From Natronomonas halophila (GTDB lineage: Archaea > Halobacteriota > Halobacteria > Halobacteriales > Haloarculaceae): a DNA stretch of 64,000 bases. The stretch covers positions 1,178,001 to 1,242,000 of the forward strand of contig NZ_CP058334.1 of NCBI RefSeq assembly GCF_013391085.1, written 5' to 3'. Positions within the stretch are counted from its first letter, which is position 1, and each line of letters starts with the position of its first letter. Of this stretch, positions 52,081 through 60,350 are shown one piece after another. The notes beneath the pieces are model-generated. The model was not told the DNA's origin, searched no databases, and saw only the letters and a program-made list of their open reading frames with translations. A program made the position numbers and the translations under genes.

Positions 52081-52665
52081 TCAAAAGTCCCCGAGTCGGG
52101 ACTGGCCCTCTCCGTCGTCGTCTATCAGCGCGACTGCTTCGTCGAGCGCCGCTCCGAACGTCTCCCGCTGGCTCGGGTCGTACAGCGTCGCTGCGGGGTG
52201 TACACAGACCAGCACGCGGCGGGGAGCCCCCGCGATGCGGGCGTCGTAGAGTTCTCCTGCCTCCTTCGTGACCGCGACCGACCGCTCCAGCAGGTGCTCG
52301 GAGGGTACCTTGCCGAGCGTGACGACGACCTCCGGGTCGACCGCGTCGATTTCGCGTTCGAGGTACTCCCGACAGTTCGCCAGCTCGTCGGTCGTCGGGT
52401 CGCGGTTCTCCGGCGGGCGACACCGCACGCAGTTGGTGATTCGGATATCCCGGCGGGCCAGTCCTCGGTCCCGGAGTGCATCGTCGAGGACGTCGCCCGA
52501 CCGGCCGACGAAGGGTTCGCCCTGTTCGTCTTCGTTCTCGCCGGGTGCCTCGCCGACGAAAAGCAGGTCCGCGTCGTCGGGGCCGACGCCGTTGACGATG
52601 CGGCTCCGGGAGGCACACAACTCCTCACACCGCGTACAGTCGATGACGGCGATGTCGTCGCTCAT
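52081..52665 (-). CDS. type 4 uracil-DNA glycosylase
   Basis: A 194-residue iron-sulfur uracil-DNA glycosylase that removes uracil made by cytosine deamination. The four cysteine ligands are around CTRCEELC (C10, C13), NCVRC and CVHPAAT. Motifs GEAPGENEDEQGEPFVGRSG (motif A, with D/E at the catalytic position) and CVHPAATLY (motif B) are clear. It is the third gene of an operon with DUF5786 and DUF99, starting 24 bases after the DUF99 stop. Confidence 0.93.
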   Translation of the reverse strand: MSDDIAVIDCTRCEELCASRSRIVNGVGPDDADLLFVGEAPGENEDEQGEPFVGRSGDVLDDALRDRGLARRDIRITNCVRCRPPENRDPTTDELANCREYLEREIDAVDPEVVVTLGKVPSEHLLERSVAVTKEAGELYDARIAGAPRRVLVCVHPAATLYDPSQRETFGAALDEAVALIDDDGEGQSRLGDF

Positions 52666-52689
52666 GGTTGGCGGTCGACCCGCCGCAAG

Positions 52690-53274
52690 TTAATCTCGCC
52701 GGAAGACGTCGCGGGCGGCGTCAGCACGACGGGCCGCCCGCTTTGCGACCCGAAGCGGTTCGGGGCGGCGTTCGTGGGTGTAGGCCCGAACCACCGTTTC
52801 GGTGGTTTCAGCGTCGAGGCCGACGCTCCGGACGAACAGGTCGCCACCGTCGCTGCCCGCCTCGATGCGGCGCCGCTCCGGCAGCGCCCCGTAGGCGTCG
52901 AGTCGTCGCCGCCGTTCCTCTCCCTCGAAGGCCTCGCGGATGGCGTCGCCGAGACCCTCGCTTTCCTCGAAGCTGACTGCGATAACGGGCCGGTCGATGG
53001 CCTCGGCGACGGCCTCGACGTCGACGATGTTGTACCACGCGGGGGCGATACCGGCGAGAAAACAGTACTGTACGTCGGGGCGGTCGAGACGCTGCCAGCA
53101 GTCGATGATGGCCTCGGTCGCATCGCGTCCACCGACGGTACAGGCGCCAAAAACGAAGTCGTCGACCGCCCGGTCGGCACGAACCACCGCACCCGCAAGG
53201 GTGCTTCTCGCGTGGTCGTCGTCGGTGCCCCGATACGATTCGGCGATACCGAGCGCCCGTCGCCCGGACTTCAC
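52690..53274 (-). CDS. DUF99 family protein (endonuclease V-like fold)
   Basis: A 194-residue archaeal DUF99 protein. GRRALGIAESYRG at the N terminus, LAGAVVRADRAVDDFVFG, ATEAIIDCWQRLDRPDVQY, LAGIAPAWYNIVDVEAVAEA and RPVIAVSFEESEGL are family features. DUF99 structures resemble endonuclease V (from memory), which acts on deaminated bases, and the next gene is a uracil-DNA glycosylase. I chose GTG 53274, which overlaps the DUF5786 stop as GTGA; the long frame upstream is antisense to the MBL gene. Confidence 0.85.
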   Translation of the reverse strand: MKSGRRALGIAESYRGTDDDHARSTLAGAVVRADRAVDDFVFGACTVGGRDATEAIIDCWQRLDRPDVQYCFLAGIAPAWYNIVDVEAVAEAIDRPVIAVSFEESEGLGDAIREAFEGEERRRRLDAYGALPERRRIEAGSDGGDLFVRSVGLDAETTETVVRAYTHERRPEPLRVAKRAARRADAARDVFRRD

Positions 53275-53447
53275 TGGTTCTGGTGCTCCCGGTAGGTCTC
53301 CAGGAGGTCCTCGCTCGAAGCGTCGTCGTACTCGAACTCGAAGTCGCCGTCGTGGGTCGGCAACGTGGACTGCTCGCTTTCGTCGATGTCGTCGGTATCG
53401 AGTTGCTGGTTGTCCTGTTCGGATTCGTCGTAACTGCCGAAGCCCAT
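53271..53447 (-). CDS. DUF5786 small acidic protein
   Basis: A 58-residue acidic protein beginning MGFGSYDESEQDNQQLDTDD, which I recognise as the haloarchaeal DUF5786 family. It continues with EFEYDDASSEDLLETYREH. It has no predicted structure beyond a short C-terminal helix. It is the first gene of the operon with DUF99 (GTGA overlap) and uracil-DNA glycosylase. Function unknown; a partner of the DNA-repair proteins is possible. Confidence 0.85.
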   Translation of the reverse strand: MGFGSYDESEQDNQQLDTDDIDESEQSTLPTHDGDFEFEYDDASSEDLLETYREHQNQ

Positions 53448-53598
53448 GCTTCATCCGAACGTAATGGCTCCTCCGAGTTAAGCGCCACGCCGACCCATGG
53501 GTGATGTTCACATGGCAGGGGCCGTAGGGTGGCGCTATCACCGACGGCACGCCATCGACAGCCGCCAGCGTGATTACGATGGGGGCCCGCCCATCGGT

Positions 53599-54213
53599 AT
53601 GAACGTCACCAACGTCACCGCGAACGCCGACGCGTTCACCTGTAACGCCTATCTCGTCGAGGGCGACCGGACCGTCCTCGTCGACCCCGGCGCGATGGAG
53701 GGCGTCGTCGACGTCATCGACGGACTCACCGACGAACTCGATGCCGTCGTGTTGACCCACCAGCACGGCGACCACGTCGCACAGCTCGACGCCGTCCTCG
53801 ATGCCTTCGACGCGCCGCTGTACGCCTACGGCGAACACCCCCGCCGGACGACGGAACTCGAAGACGACGACCAGGTCTTCATCGGCGACGAGGCCTTCGA
53901 CGTGGTCTACACCCCCGGACACGCCGACGACCACGTCTCCTTCGTCTCCGAGTCGACGCTGTTCAGCGGCGACGTGGTCGTCCACGACGACGGCGCCTTC
54001 GACTACGGCAGTTTCGGCCGAACCGACATGCCCGGCCAATCGCGGGAACGGCTCATCGAGAGCATCGAAGCCCTGCTGGAGCAAATGCCCGACGGCGTCG
54101 AACACATGTACGCCGGCCACGGCGACGACTTCCACGGTGACGTCCGTGACGTCGTCGAGACGGCGCTGGACCGGGCCGAAAAGCGCGAACCGAAATATCC
54201 TGACGACGAGTAA
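53599..54213 (+). CDS. MBL-fold metallo-hydrolase
   Basis: A 204-residue metallo-beta-lactamase fold hydrolase. The metal site is LTHQHGDHVAQ (HxHxDH as HQHGDH), with VVYTPGHADDHVSF and SGDVVVHDDGAFDYG, and HMYAGHGDD at the end. The arrangement resembles glyoxalase II-like proteins. ATG 53599 was chosen because the frame upstream to 53497 reads through the divergent promoter region with DUF5786. Confidence 0.87.
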   Translation: MNVTNVTANADAFTCNAYLVEGDRTVLVDPGAMEGVVDVIDGLTDELDAVVLTHQHGDHVAQLDAVLDAFDAPLYAYGEHPRRTTELEDDDQVFIGDEAFDVVYTPGHADDHVSFVSESTLFSGDVVVHDDGAFDYGSFGRTDMPGQSRERLIESIEALLEQMPDGVEHMYAGHGDDFHGDVRDVVETALDRAEKREPKYPDDE

Positions 54214-54269
54214 CCGAGGGCGAAGCCGTCGCTACGCGGCGAGAATTCGAAGTAAAAACGGAGCGAACC

Positions 54270-54419
54270 TTATGCGGCGCGGCGTTCCTTCGCTTTCGGG
54301 CGAAGCTTCTTGTAGCCGCACTTGCGGCACTGGTCGGCCCGCTTGGGGTTTCGGGCGTTACAGCGCATGCAGATCATCTTCTCGAGGGTGCGGTCCTCAG
54401 CCGGGTCGAACTTAGCCAT
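54270..54419 (-). CDS. rpl40e: 50S ribosomal protein L40e
   Basis: A 49-residue zinc-ribbon ribosomal protein: [20 protein letters not shown], then [20 protein letters not shown] and PKAKERRAA. The four cysteines (C17, C20, C31, C34) bind zinc. The N-terminal F-D-P-A-E and the basic tail are family features. Its promoter is TAGGTTTATCCG about 25 bases upstream. Confidence 0.95.
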   Translation of the reverse strand: MAKFDPAEDRTLEKMICMRCNARNPKRADQCRKCGYKKLRPKAKERRAA

Positions 54420-54465
54420 ACTCGTAGCCAATCAGTGCGCGCGGATAAACCTAACCGTTCACAAC

Positions 54466-54713
54466 CACTTTTTGCACGCTCCGGCGGTTCGGCGCGTTTG
54501 CGCGCCGAACCCGCCTCCGCGGTCATCAGATTCCGTAGGAATCTGATGGGCAATCAGACCGCGTCGCGGTCTGATGACGGCAAAAACATGGGGAAAATAT
54601 GCGCGCGCTCCTCCTGTCGCGGGCCTAACGGCCCGCGGTAGTCGTCGCGCGCTACCGGACGCTCACTTCGTTCGCGTCCGGGGAAACGGCGCGCTTCGCG
54701 CGCCGTATGCTTG
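54466..54713 (-). repeat. modular intergenic element, copy F (largest)
   Basis: Inverted relative to copies A, B, D and E. Read on the minus strand: AAGCATA, GGCGCGC hairpin, TTTCCCC, a hairpin with GGACGC arms, GTAGCGCGCGACGACTACCG, GGCC hairpin, GACAGGAGGAGCGCGCGCA, TATTTTCCCCATGTTTTTGCC, then three further hairpins (CATCAGACC, CATCAGATTCC and GGTTCGGCGCG arms), ending CGTGCAAAAAGTGG. It fills the 320-base gap between L40e and the small membrane protein gene; unlike the other copies it is not next to a stop codon. Confidence 0.75.
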
Positions 54714-54740
54714 AAAACAGCAGGACTGCACCACCGTCCC

Positions 54741-54956
54741 CTATCCAAACAGAAGCGTCGACCAGACGACGACGGTCACGCTCACGACGATACAACAGAC
54801 CGAAACGATTCGGACGAGCCGTTCGTGGATACGGCGGTCCGTCGCGTCGGTCGGCGGTCCCCAGTACCGATGCATGACGATGAGCCCGAACACGGGGCGG
54901 AACCACAACACCAGCCCGATGACGAACACCACCCCCGAGAGGCTCAGTTCGTACAT
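54741..54956 (-). CDS. small two-helix membrane protein
   Basis: A 71-residue protein with two hydrophobic helices (GVVFVIGLVLWFRPVFGLIV and IVSVCCIVVSVTVVVWSTLL) around a basic loop (HRYWGPPTDATDRRIHERL). It starts MYELSLS. Size and pattern resemble small uncharacterised haloarchaeal membrane proteins; I do not recognise a family with certainty. Confidence 0.65.
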   Translation of the reverse strand: MYELSLSGVVFVIGLVLWFRPVFGLIVMHRYWGPPTDATDRRIHERLVRIVSVCCIVVSVTVVVWSTLLFG

Positions 54957-55046
54957 ACATTCACGAACGCCGACACGTTTCTAATACGTTCGCCCGGTTA
55001 CCAGCAGCGAACCAACGTCGAATAACCGCCTTCGGCACTCGGTCGA

Positions 55047-55565
55047 CTATTCGTCGGCTTCGAGGTACTCCTCTTGAACCGCGACGACCTCCGCCGAGTC
55101 CGAACAGTCGGCGTACCGCGCGAGCGGTTCCTCGTTCAATTCGAGGAAGGTGTGGCCCCACCGGAACTTGCCGAGGATGTCCTCGGCCTGCTCGCGATGG
55201 CCGAGGATACAGAGCGCGCCCGCGAAGGCCTCCACGGTGTTGAGTTGAAACGGCGTGCCGTAGTTGACGGGATTGGCGGCAACGAGGAAGGGGAGTGCGC
55301 GATGCGGGCCGTCGAGTTTGAACGCCTCCTTTTCGGCGGTCTCCCACGAGCAATCGAGGGCGACGAGGCGGTCTGCGGCGCTGCCGTGCCGCTCCGCATC
55401 CCCATCGGCCGGGGACAGCGCCTGTTCGGCGTAGGGGTCCAGCACGATACCCGCCGGCGTCTCGCGGGCCGTGTGATGCAACTCCGCGAGGTCGAACCGC
55501 GCGAGTTTGCGGGCCGAACACTTCTCGGGGTCGTCGTCGCCCTCGTACCGGACGTGGAGTTCCAC
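55047..55565 (-). CDS. tsr3: rRNA aminocarboxypropyltransferase (Tsr3/DUF367)
   Basis: A 172-residue SAM-dependent enzyme that adds an aminocarboxypropyl group to a hypermodified pseudouridine of 16S rRNA. Family features are [15 protein letters not shown] near the N terminus, [54 protein letters not shown] and [12 protein letters not shown]. Length and motifs are normal for archaeal Tsr3. Confidence 0.93.
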   Translation of the reverse strand: MELHVRYEGDDDPEKCSARKLARFDLAELHHTARETPAGIVLDPYAEQALSPADGDAERHGSAADRLVALDCSWETAEKEAFKLDGPHRALPFLVAANPVNYGTPFQLNTVEAFAGALCILGHREQAEDILGKFRWGHTFLELNEEPLARYADCSDSAEVVAVQEEYLEADE

Positions 55566-55665
55566 ACCGGAAACAGACGGTCGGGCGGCAAAAGTCGCTC
55601 GCCCCGCGCCCGTCCGAGTCTGCCGCTCCGACAGCGTATTTCCGTCCGGCGTTCCTACCGCCGGT

Positions 55666-56010
55666 ATGGACGGTCCTGCGCTGACCCGGACGTATTATCG
55701 CGCGATAGACGACGGTGACTACGAGGCGCTGCGCGCGGCCCTCGCAGCCGAGTTCGTCCACCGGCGGCCCGACATGACCATCGAGGGCCGCGAGGAGTTC
55801 GTCTCCTTTATGCGCTCGGACCGCCCCGACACCGAGACCGAACACGCCCTCGATTCGGTCTATGAGGCCGAAGACGGCGCCCGGGTCGCGGTTGAGGGAC
55901 GCCTGCTGCAGGCCGACGGGAACGTCTGGTTCCGCTTCGTGGATATGTTCGAGATCAGCGAGCGCGGCATCAAAGCCATCCGGACCTACACCGACGTCCA
56001 CGGCGACTGA
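55666..56010 (+). CDS. SnoaL-like NTF2-fold protein
   Basis: A 114-residue protein of the NTF2-like/SnoaL family: [49 protein letters not shown] and [20 protein letters not shown], the conical alpha+beta barrel pattern. Members act as polyketide cyclases, isomerases or ligand binders; none can be assigned. ATG 55666; the frame upstream is antisense of the tsr3 gene. Confidence 0.8.
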   Translation: MDGPALTRTYYRAIDDGDYEALRAALAAEFVHRRPDMTIEGREEFVSFMRSDRPDTETEHALDSVYEAEDGARVAVEGRLLQADGNVWFRFVDMFEISERGIKAIRTYTDVHGD

Positions 56011-56099
56011 GAGGCGGTAACGCGGCCCAGCGGCCGCGTTAAAGCCGCCGGCAGAGCGTGGCGTTTACCACAAGCAACAACAGACCGACGTAATGAGTG

Positions 56100-56363
56100 A
56101 TGCTTTCCCTCTATATCCTGCTCGGACTCTGCGGGCTCGCGGGGCTGGTGTTTCTCCTCGAACCCCTCGTCCGCGACGAGGGTGACGTCCGGCGGCTGAC
56201 GGGGCGGCTGGAACGGTATCCCGACGTGGAGCTATCGGCACGCGAGAAAAACACGAACGACGACGCGGAGCCGCCGCACCGCTGTCCGCACTGTGGTAGC
56301 GAGGTAGAACGAGGATACACCTTCTGTGGGAACTGCGCCGAACCGCTCCCGGTTCCGGCCTGA
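56100..56363 (+). CDS. membrane-anchored zinc-ribbon protein
   Basis: An 87-residue protein with one N-terminal helix (LSLYILLGLCGLAGLVFLL), a charged linker (about 25-58) and a C-terminal zinc ribbon HRCPHCGSEVERGYTFCGNC with four cysteines. It resembles the zinc_ribbon_2 domain of many small archaeal membrane proteins. Its stop is immediately next to the stop of the convergent serS gene. Function unknown. Confidence 0.75.
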   Translation: MLSLYILLGLCGLAGLVFLLEPLVRDEGDVRRLTGRLERYPDVELSAREKNTNDDAEPPHRCPHCGSEVERGYTFCGNCAEPLPVPA

Positions 56364-57752
56364 TTACTCGCCGTCGCCGTCCCCTTCGCCGAGCGCCGAT
56401 TCGCCGACCGATTCCTGACCTTCGATGCGCTCCTGACCGCCCATGTAGGGTCGGAGCGGTTCCGGTACCGTGACCGTCCCGTCGTCGTTCTGGTAGTACT
56501 CCAGAATCGCGACCATCACGCGCGGAATCGCCAGTCCCGAGCCGTTCAGGGTGTGGATGTACTCGGCCGATTCGTGCTGTTCGGGCCGGTACTGAATCTT
56601 CGCCCGTCGGGCCTGGAAGTCCTCGAAGTTCGATACCGACGAGACTTCGAGCCACCGGCCGCCGACCTCGGGGCCGTCCTCCATGTCGTCGCCGGGTGCC
56701 CACACCTCGATATCGTACTTCTTGGCCTGCGTGAATCCCATGTCGCCAGTACACATCTCCAGAACGCGGTAGGGGAGGCCGAGGCGTTCAAGGATGTCGG
56801 TCGCCTCGCCGAGCAGGCCTTCGAGGCGGTCGTAACTGTTCTCCGGCCGGACGAAGTTGACCATTTCGACCTTGTTGAACTGGTGGACGCGGACGATACC
56901 GCGCGTCTCGGTGCCGTGTTCGCCCGCTTCCCGCCGGAAGTTCGGCGAGTAGGCCTGATGTTTCAGCGGCAGGTCGTCGTCGGTCAGAATCTCGTCGCGG
57001 TACATGTTCGTGACCGGTACCTCCGCGGTCGGCAGCAGCCACAGGTCGTCGTCATCGTAGGGTTCGTCGTTGTCGCCGCCGAGGCGGTAGGCGTCCTCGA
57101 CGAACTTCGGGAACTGGCCCGTCCCGCGCATCGACGCCGAGTTGACCGGAATCGGCGGGAAGACGTCCACGTAGTCGTGGTCCTCGCGGTGGACCTCCAG
57201 CATGTACTGGACCAGCGCGTGTTCGAGGCGGGCGCCCTCGCCCTTCGAGAAGTAGAACCCGCCACCCGAGACCTTCGCGCCGCGCTCGAAGTCGAGGATT
57301 TCGAGGTCCTCGCCGAGGTCGTAGTGCGGAATTACCTCCTCCGGGAGGTCTCGGCGGTCATCGAAGCCCCACCGCTCGGCCTCGACGTTGTCCGATTCGT
57401 CATCACCGACCGGGGCGTCCGGGTGCGGTACGTTCGGCAACCGGAGCAGCGCCTTCTCGAGTTCGGCTTCGAGTTCCTCGGCGCGCTCCTCGACTGCTTC
57501 GAGTTCCTCTTTCAGTTCCTGGGAGCGCTCGATTGCCTCCTCGGCCTCCTCGTCTTTGCCGTCGCGTTTGAGTTCGCCGATTTTGCTGGAGACCTCGTTG
57601 CGCTTGTGCCGGAGGTTATCGCCCTCCGCTTTCAGTTCGCGCCACTCCTCGTCGATGTCGAGGATCCGGTCGAGGTCGACGTTGACGCCCTTGGTGTCGA
57701 GCGCCCGCCGCACCTCGTCGGGATTCTCCCTGACGAACTGCCTCGATAGCAT
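56364..57752 (-). CDS. serS: seryl-tRNA synthetase
   Basis: A 462-residue class II synthetase. The N-terminal coiled coil (about 25-110, KAEGDNLRHKRNEVSSKIGE and EEAEEAIERSQELKEELEAV) binds tRNA; motif 2 is SPNFRREAGEHGTETRGIVR (Ser-adenylate site) and motif 3 is GSGLAIPRVMVAILEYY. Length and order are of the bacterial-type enzyme used by haloarchaea. It ends next to the zinc-ribbon gene. Confidence 0.96.
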   Translation of the reverse strand: MLSRQFVRENPDEVRRALDTKGVNVDLDRILDIDEEWRELKAEGDNLRHKRNEVSSKIGELKRDGKDEEAEEAIERSQELKEELEAVEERAEELEAELEKALLRLPNVPHPDAPVGDDESDNVEAERWGFDDRRDLPEEVIPHYDLGEDLEILDFERGAKVSGGGFYFSKGEGARLEHALVQYMLEVHREDHDYVDVFPPIPVNSASMRGTGQFPKFVEDAYRLGGDNDEPYDDDDLWLLPTAEVPVTNMYRDEILTDDDLPLKHQAYSPNFRREAGEHGTETRGIVRVHQFNKVEMVNFVRPENSYDRLEGLLGEATDILERLGLPYRVLEMCTGDMGFTQAKKYDIEVWAPGDDMEDGPEVGGRWLEVSSVSNFEDFQARRAKIQYRPEQHESAEYIHTLNGSGLAIPRVMVAILEYYQNDDGTVTVPEPLRPYMGGQERIEGQESVGESALGEGDGDGE

Positions 57753-57857
57753 TTGCCGGCGATTCGACTGGCCCGGGCAAAGTCGTGTCGGTACCGTGGC
57801 GAGGAGTTTCAGGGTCTGGTAATTTTTAAATAGAACATTTCGATATCCTGACCACGA

Positions 57858-58345
57858 ACAGCCGGAAAGCCCTCGGCGGGGAGGCGGTCGCTGAGCGGGA
57901 TACCCTCGCTTCGCTCGGGTAGAGCCCGCTCAGCGACTATATAAACGCCTCCCCGCCTCGCCCTTTCATTCCACCAGGGACCGTGCCGGGCCTGCCCTCC
58001 CCCGGGTCGCGAGGGCCGCCACGGGCGGCCACTCGCTCCCGGCCGAGTATCTTTTATAAATGGCGCGCGCTGGCCGACCGCCGCGAGCAGTAGCGAGGGT
58101 CGGAGCGTAGCGAGACCCTCGACCGCGAACGGCGGTCGGACGGAGCCGTGCGAGGGACGACCGACTGAGTGGAGCGAAGGAGGGAGTCGGTTGGGGAGGT
58201 GAGTGGTGCGGTCGCCGTCCCTGGTGGACTCGAAGGGCGAATCTGGCTGGCGTTCAGTTTAGTCGCTAATCAGGCCCTATCCAACCGAGCGGAGCGAGGG
58301 AGGATATCCTGATTAGCGACCGCCAGCCGGCTGAGGGCTTCGAAG
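57858..58345. repeat. two inverted copies of a structured unit around a central region
   Basis: Main content of the 716-base gap between serS and the 285-residue gene. Copy 1 (plus, about 57861-57983) contains AAGCCCTC, outer stem GGCGGGGAGGCG/CGCCTCCCCGCC (57875-57886/57946-57957), inner stem GTCGCTGAGCGGG/CCCGCTCAGCGAC (57887-57899/57925-57937), a TATATAAA bulge, then TCGCCCTT and TCCACCAGGGAC. Copy 2 (minus, 58345 down to about 58212) has the same order with stems GGCTGGCG/CGCCAGCC and GTCGCTAATCAGG/CCTGATTAGCGAC: paired substitutions. Between them are a GCGAGGGCCGCC/GGCGGCCACTCGC hairpin (58009-58036), TTTTATAAATGG (58052-58063) and a CCGACCGCCG/CGGCGGTCGG hairpin. The outer parts of the gap (57753-57857, 58346-58468) show nothing I can assign. 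Confidence 0.75.
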
Positions 58346-58468
58346 GTAGCGGTAGATTCGTTCGCGCAGACGAATACGGAACAACCACATCCAGACCGAC
58401 AAACAACGGAAATTCCAGAGTATCGAGTTGACGACAGACCGAAGTACGCGGAGGGAAACCGCACAGGT

Positions 58469-59326
58469 ATGATAGAGCAGTATCTCGAGCGGCTCTTCAC
58501 CTGGGGAAGCCTCGAAAACACGGAGCGGGGTGTCGAGTTCGAGTTGAAAAACCGGCTCATCGAGGCGGAGTTCCAGGGCGTCACGACGGCGAGGTTGGAC
58601 GAGGAACCCGTTGATAAAGGGAACATCATTCTCGAACTCTCCGAGGACGAACGCTACACGGCCGACGAAATCACGCCGGAGAACCCGCTGGAACTCGACC
58701 TTGCGGAGACAGTTCAGGTAATTCTGGACCGCGAGCGCCTGCGTATCGGCGTCCACGAAATCGAGATCGGCCTGCGCGTCGAGGGGTACGGCGAGGTGGG
58801 CTTCGTTACCGACGACGAAATCACGGCGGAGGACCTCATCGACATCGACCCCGGCGGGTTGACCGTCGAGGAGTTGCGCGAGTTGGCCGACGTGGTAACC
58901 GAACCGGTCTCGCTGGAGCGACTCATCGAACGCGAGGAGGCAGGCAAGGCCCGGAAGACGGCGCTCCAGCATCTGGAAACGCGCCTACAGGAGGCCGAAC
59001 CGCTGACCGAAGAGGAGATGGTCAAGGCGGAAGTCTCCACCAAGGACACCGGCGGCGGCCTCGTCAACGAGTTGCTCGTCGAGGTGCTGGAAAGCCCACA
59101 GCGGGTGTCGGTGTATCTGGCCGCCCAGACGCTCGGCAGCGGGACGCCCGAGGAAATCTCTAGTCGCGTCGTCTTCTCGGCGGACGTCGTCGAATCGACG
59201 CTAGAATCGCTGGAAAGCGAGGGACTGGCCGAAGAAGAGGATGGTGAATACAGTGTTGCCTCGCCGGTTGCCGTCCTCCAGAAGCGGCAGAACGACCTCT
59301 GGAACGTGCTCCGGCAGACGCTTTGA
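58469..59326 (+). CDS. unknown acidic protein with C-terminal winged helix
   Basis: A 285-residue acidic protein I do not recognise. Residues 1-135 are beta-rich (GVEFELKNRLIEAEFQGVTT, LELDLAETVQVILDRERLRI, IGLRVEGYGEVGFV). Residues 150-185 look helical and charged. The end resembles a winged helix: GTPEEISSRVVFSADVVEST then LESLESEGLAEEEDG. It may be a regulator or a structural protein. It starts after the structured intergenic element; a relationship between the two is possible but unproven. Confidence 0.7.
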   Translation: MIEQYLERLFTWGSLENTERGVEFELKNRLIEAEFQGVTTARLDEEPVDKGNIILELSEDERYTADEITPENPLELDLAETVQVILDRERLRIGVHEIEIGLRVEGYGEVGFVTDDEITAEDLIDIDPGGLTVEELRELADVVTEPVSLERLIEREEAGKARKTALQHLETRLQEAEPLTEEEMVKAEVSTKDTGGGLVNELLVEVLESPQRVSVYLAAQTLGSGTPEEISSRVVFSADVVESTLESLESEGLAEEEDGEYSVASPVAVLQKRQNDLWNVLRQTL

Positions 59327-59382
59327 GACGAACGACCCTCGAGAGCCGCTGGCTTTAGGGCCGCCGGGCGCCCACCACCAGT

Positions 59383-60282
59383 ATGGGAATCGGAGACGTT
59401 CACGAAGTCGACGCGGCGACGGACCTCTTCTACGTCGATACCGGGATGTACGACACGCCCCAGTACGGCGCGGTCTACATCCTCGATACCGAGAAACCGG
59501 CCATCGTCGACGCCGGCATCGGCAACTACGAGCGAATCCTCGACGCCTTGGAGACGGTCGGCATTGCGCCCACGGACCTGGAATCCATCATCGCCACGCA
59601 CGTCCATCTCGACCACGCCGGGGGCGCCGGCTTCCTCGCCGAGGAGACGGGCGCGGACGTCTACGTCCACGAGAGCGGCGCGAAGTTCCTCGCCGACCCC
59701 GACCCGCTCTGGGAGGGGACCAAGGAGGCGGTCGGCGACCAGATTCGCCACTACACGAAGCCGAAGCCCGTCCCCGCCGACCGCATCGAGCCGATTCACG
59801 ATGGCGCGACCCTCGACCTCGGCGACCGAGAGCTCCACGCCCACCACGCGCCGGGCCATGCCTTCCACCAGCTCGTCTTTCACGAACGCGAGGACGACGT
59901 GATGTTCGTCGCCGACGCGGCGGGCATCTACGTCCCTCAACTGGACAGCATGCGCGAGACGTCGCCCCCGCCGGGCTTCCATCTCGAAGAGGTCATCGAG
60001 GACGCCCGCATGATAGCTCGCATCGACCCCGAGATACTCTGTTATGGCCACTTCGGCCACGCGCCGACCGACGACCGAATCTCGGAGTACGTCGACGCGA
60101 TTACCGAGTGGGTCGAGGCGGTCGCCGAGAAACGCCAGGAACTCGACGACGACCAGGCGGTCATCGAGTATTTCGTCGCCGAAGACGACATCGGCGAGGT
60201 CTGGGGCGAAGAGAAGGCCGACGGCGAAGTCGCGATGAACGTCCGCGGCGTGTTACACTATCTGGACTCCCGCGAAGAGTAA
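59383..60282 (+). CDS. MBL-fold metallo-hydrolase
   Basis: A 299-residue metallo-beta-lactamase fold protein. Metal ligands: IATHVHLDHAGGAG (HxHxDH), HHAPGHAFHQLVF, FVADAAGIYV and the distal histidine in LCYGHFGHAP. It resembles haloarchaeal MBL hydrolases of unknown substrate. It is longer than the MBL protein at 53.6 kb and not closely related. It lies between the winged-helix protein and the proton antiporter, each with separate spacing. Confidence 0.87.
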   Translation: MGIGDVHEVDAATDLFYVDTGMYDTPQYGAVYILDTEKPAIVDAGIGNYERILDALETVGIAPTDLESIIATHVHLDHAGGAGFLAEETGADVYVHESGAKFLADPDPLWEGTKEAVGDQIRHYTKPKPVPADRIEPIHDGATLDLGDRELHAHHAPGHAFHQLVFHEREDDVMFVADAAGIYVPQLDSMRETSPPPGFHLEEVIEDARMIARIDPEILCYGHFGHAPTDDRISEYVDAITEWVEAVAEKRQELDDDQAVIEYFVAEDDIGEVWGEEKADGEVAMNVRGVLHYLDSREE

Positions 60283-60350
60283 GTACACCCTCGTCTTCTC
60301 GAGGGTTTATTCGACTGGCCGCAGAACCTGTAGTCGATGGAGTCGAAACC

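Noticed and set aside
57753-58468. RNase P RNA, SRP RNA or tRNA in the large gap
   Set aside because: No conserved RNase P or SRP core sequences and no tRNA T-loop or acceptor pairing could be found; the inverted structured units account for the hairpins.
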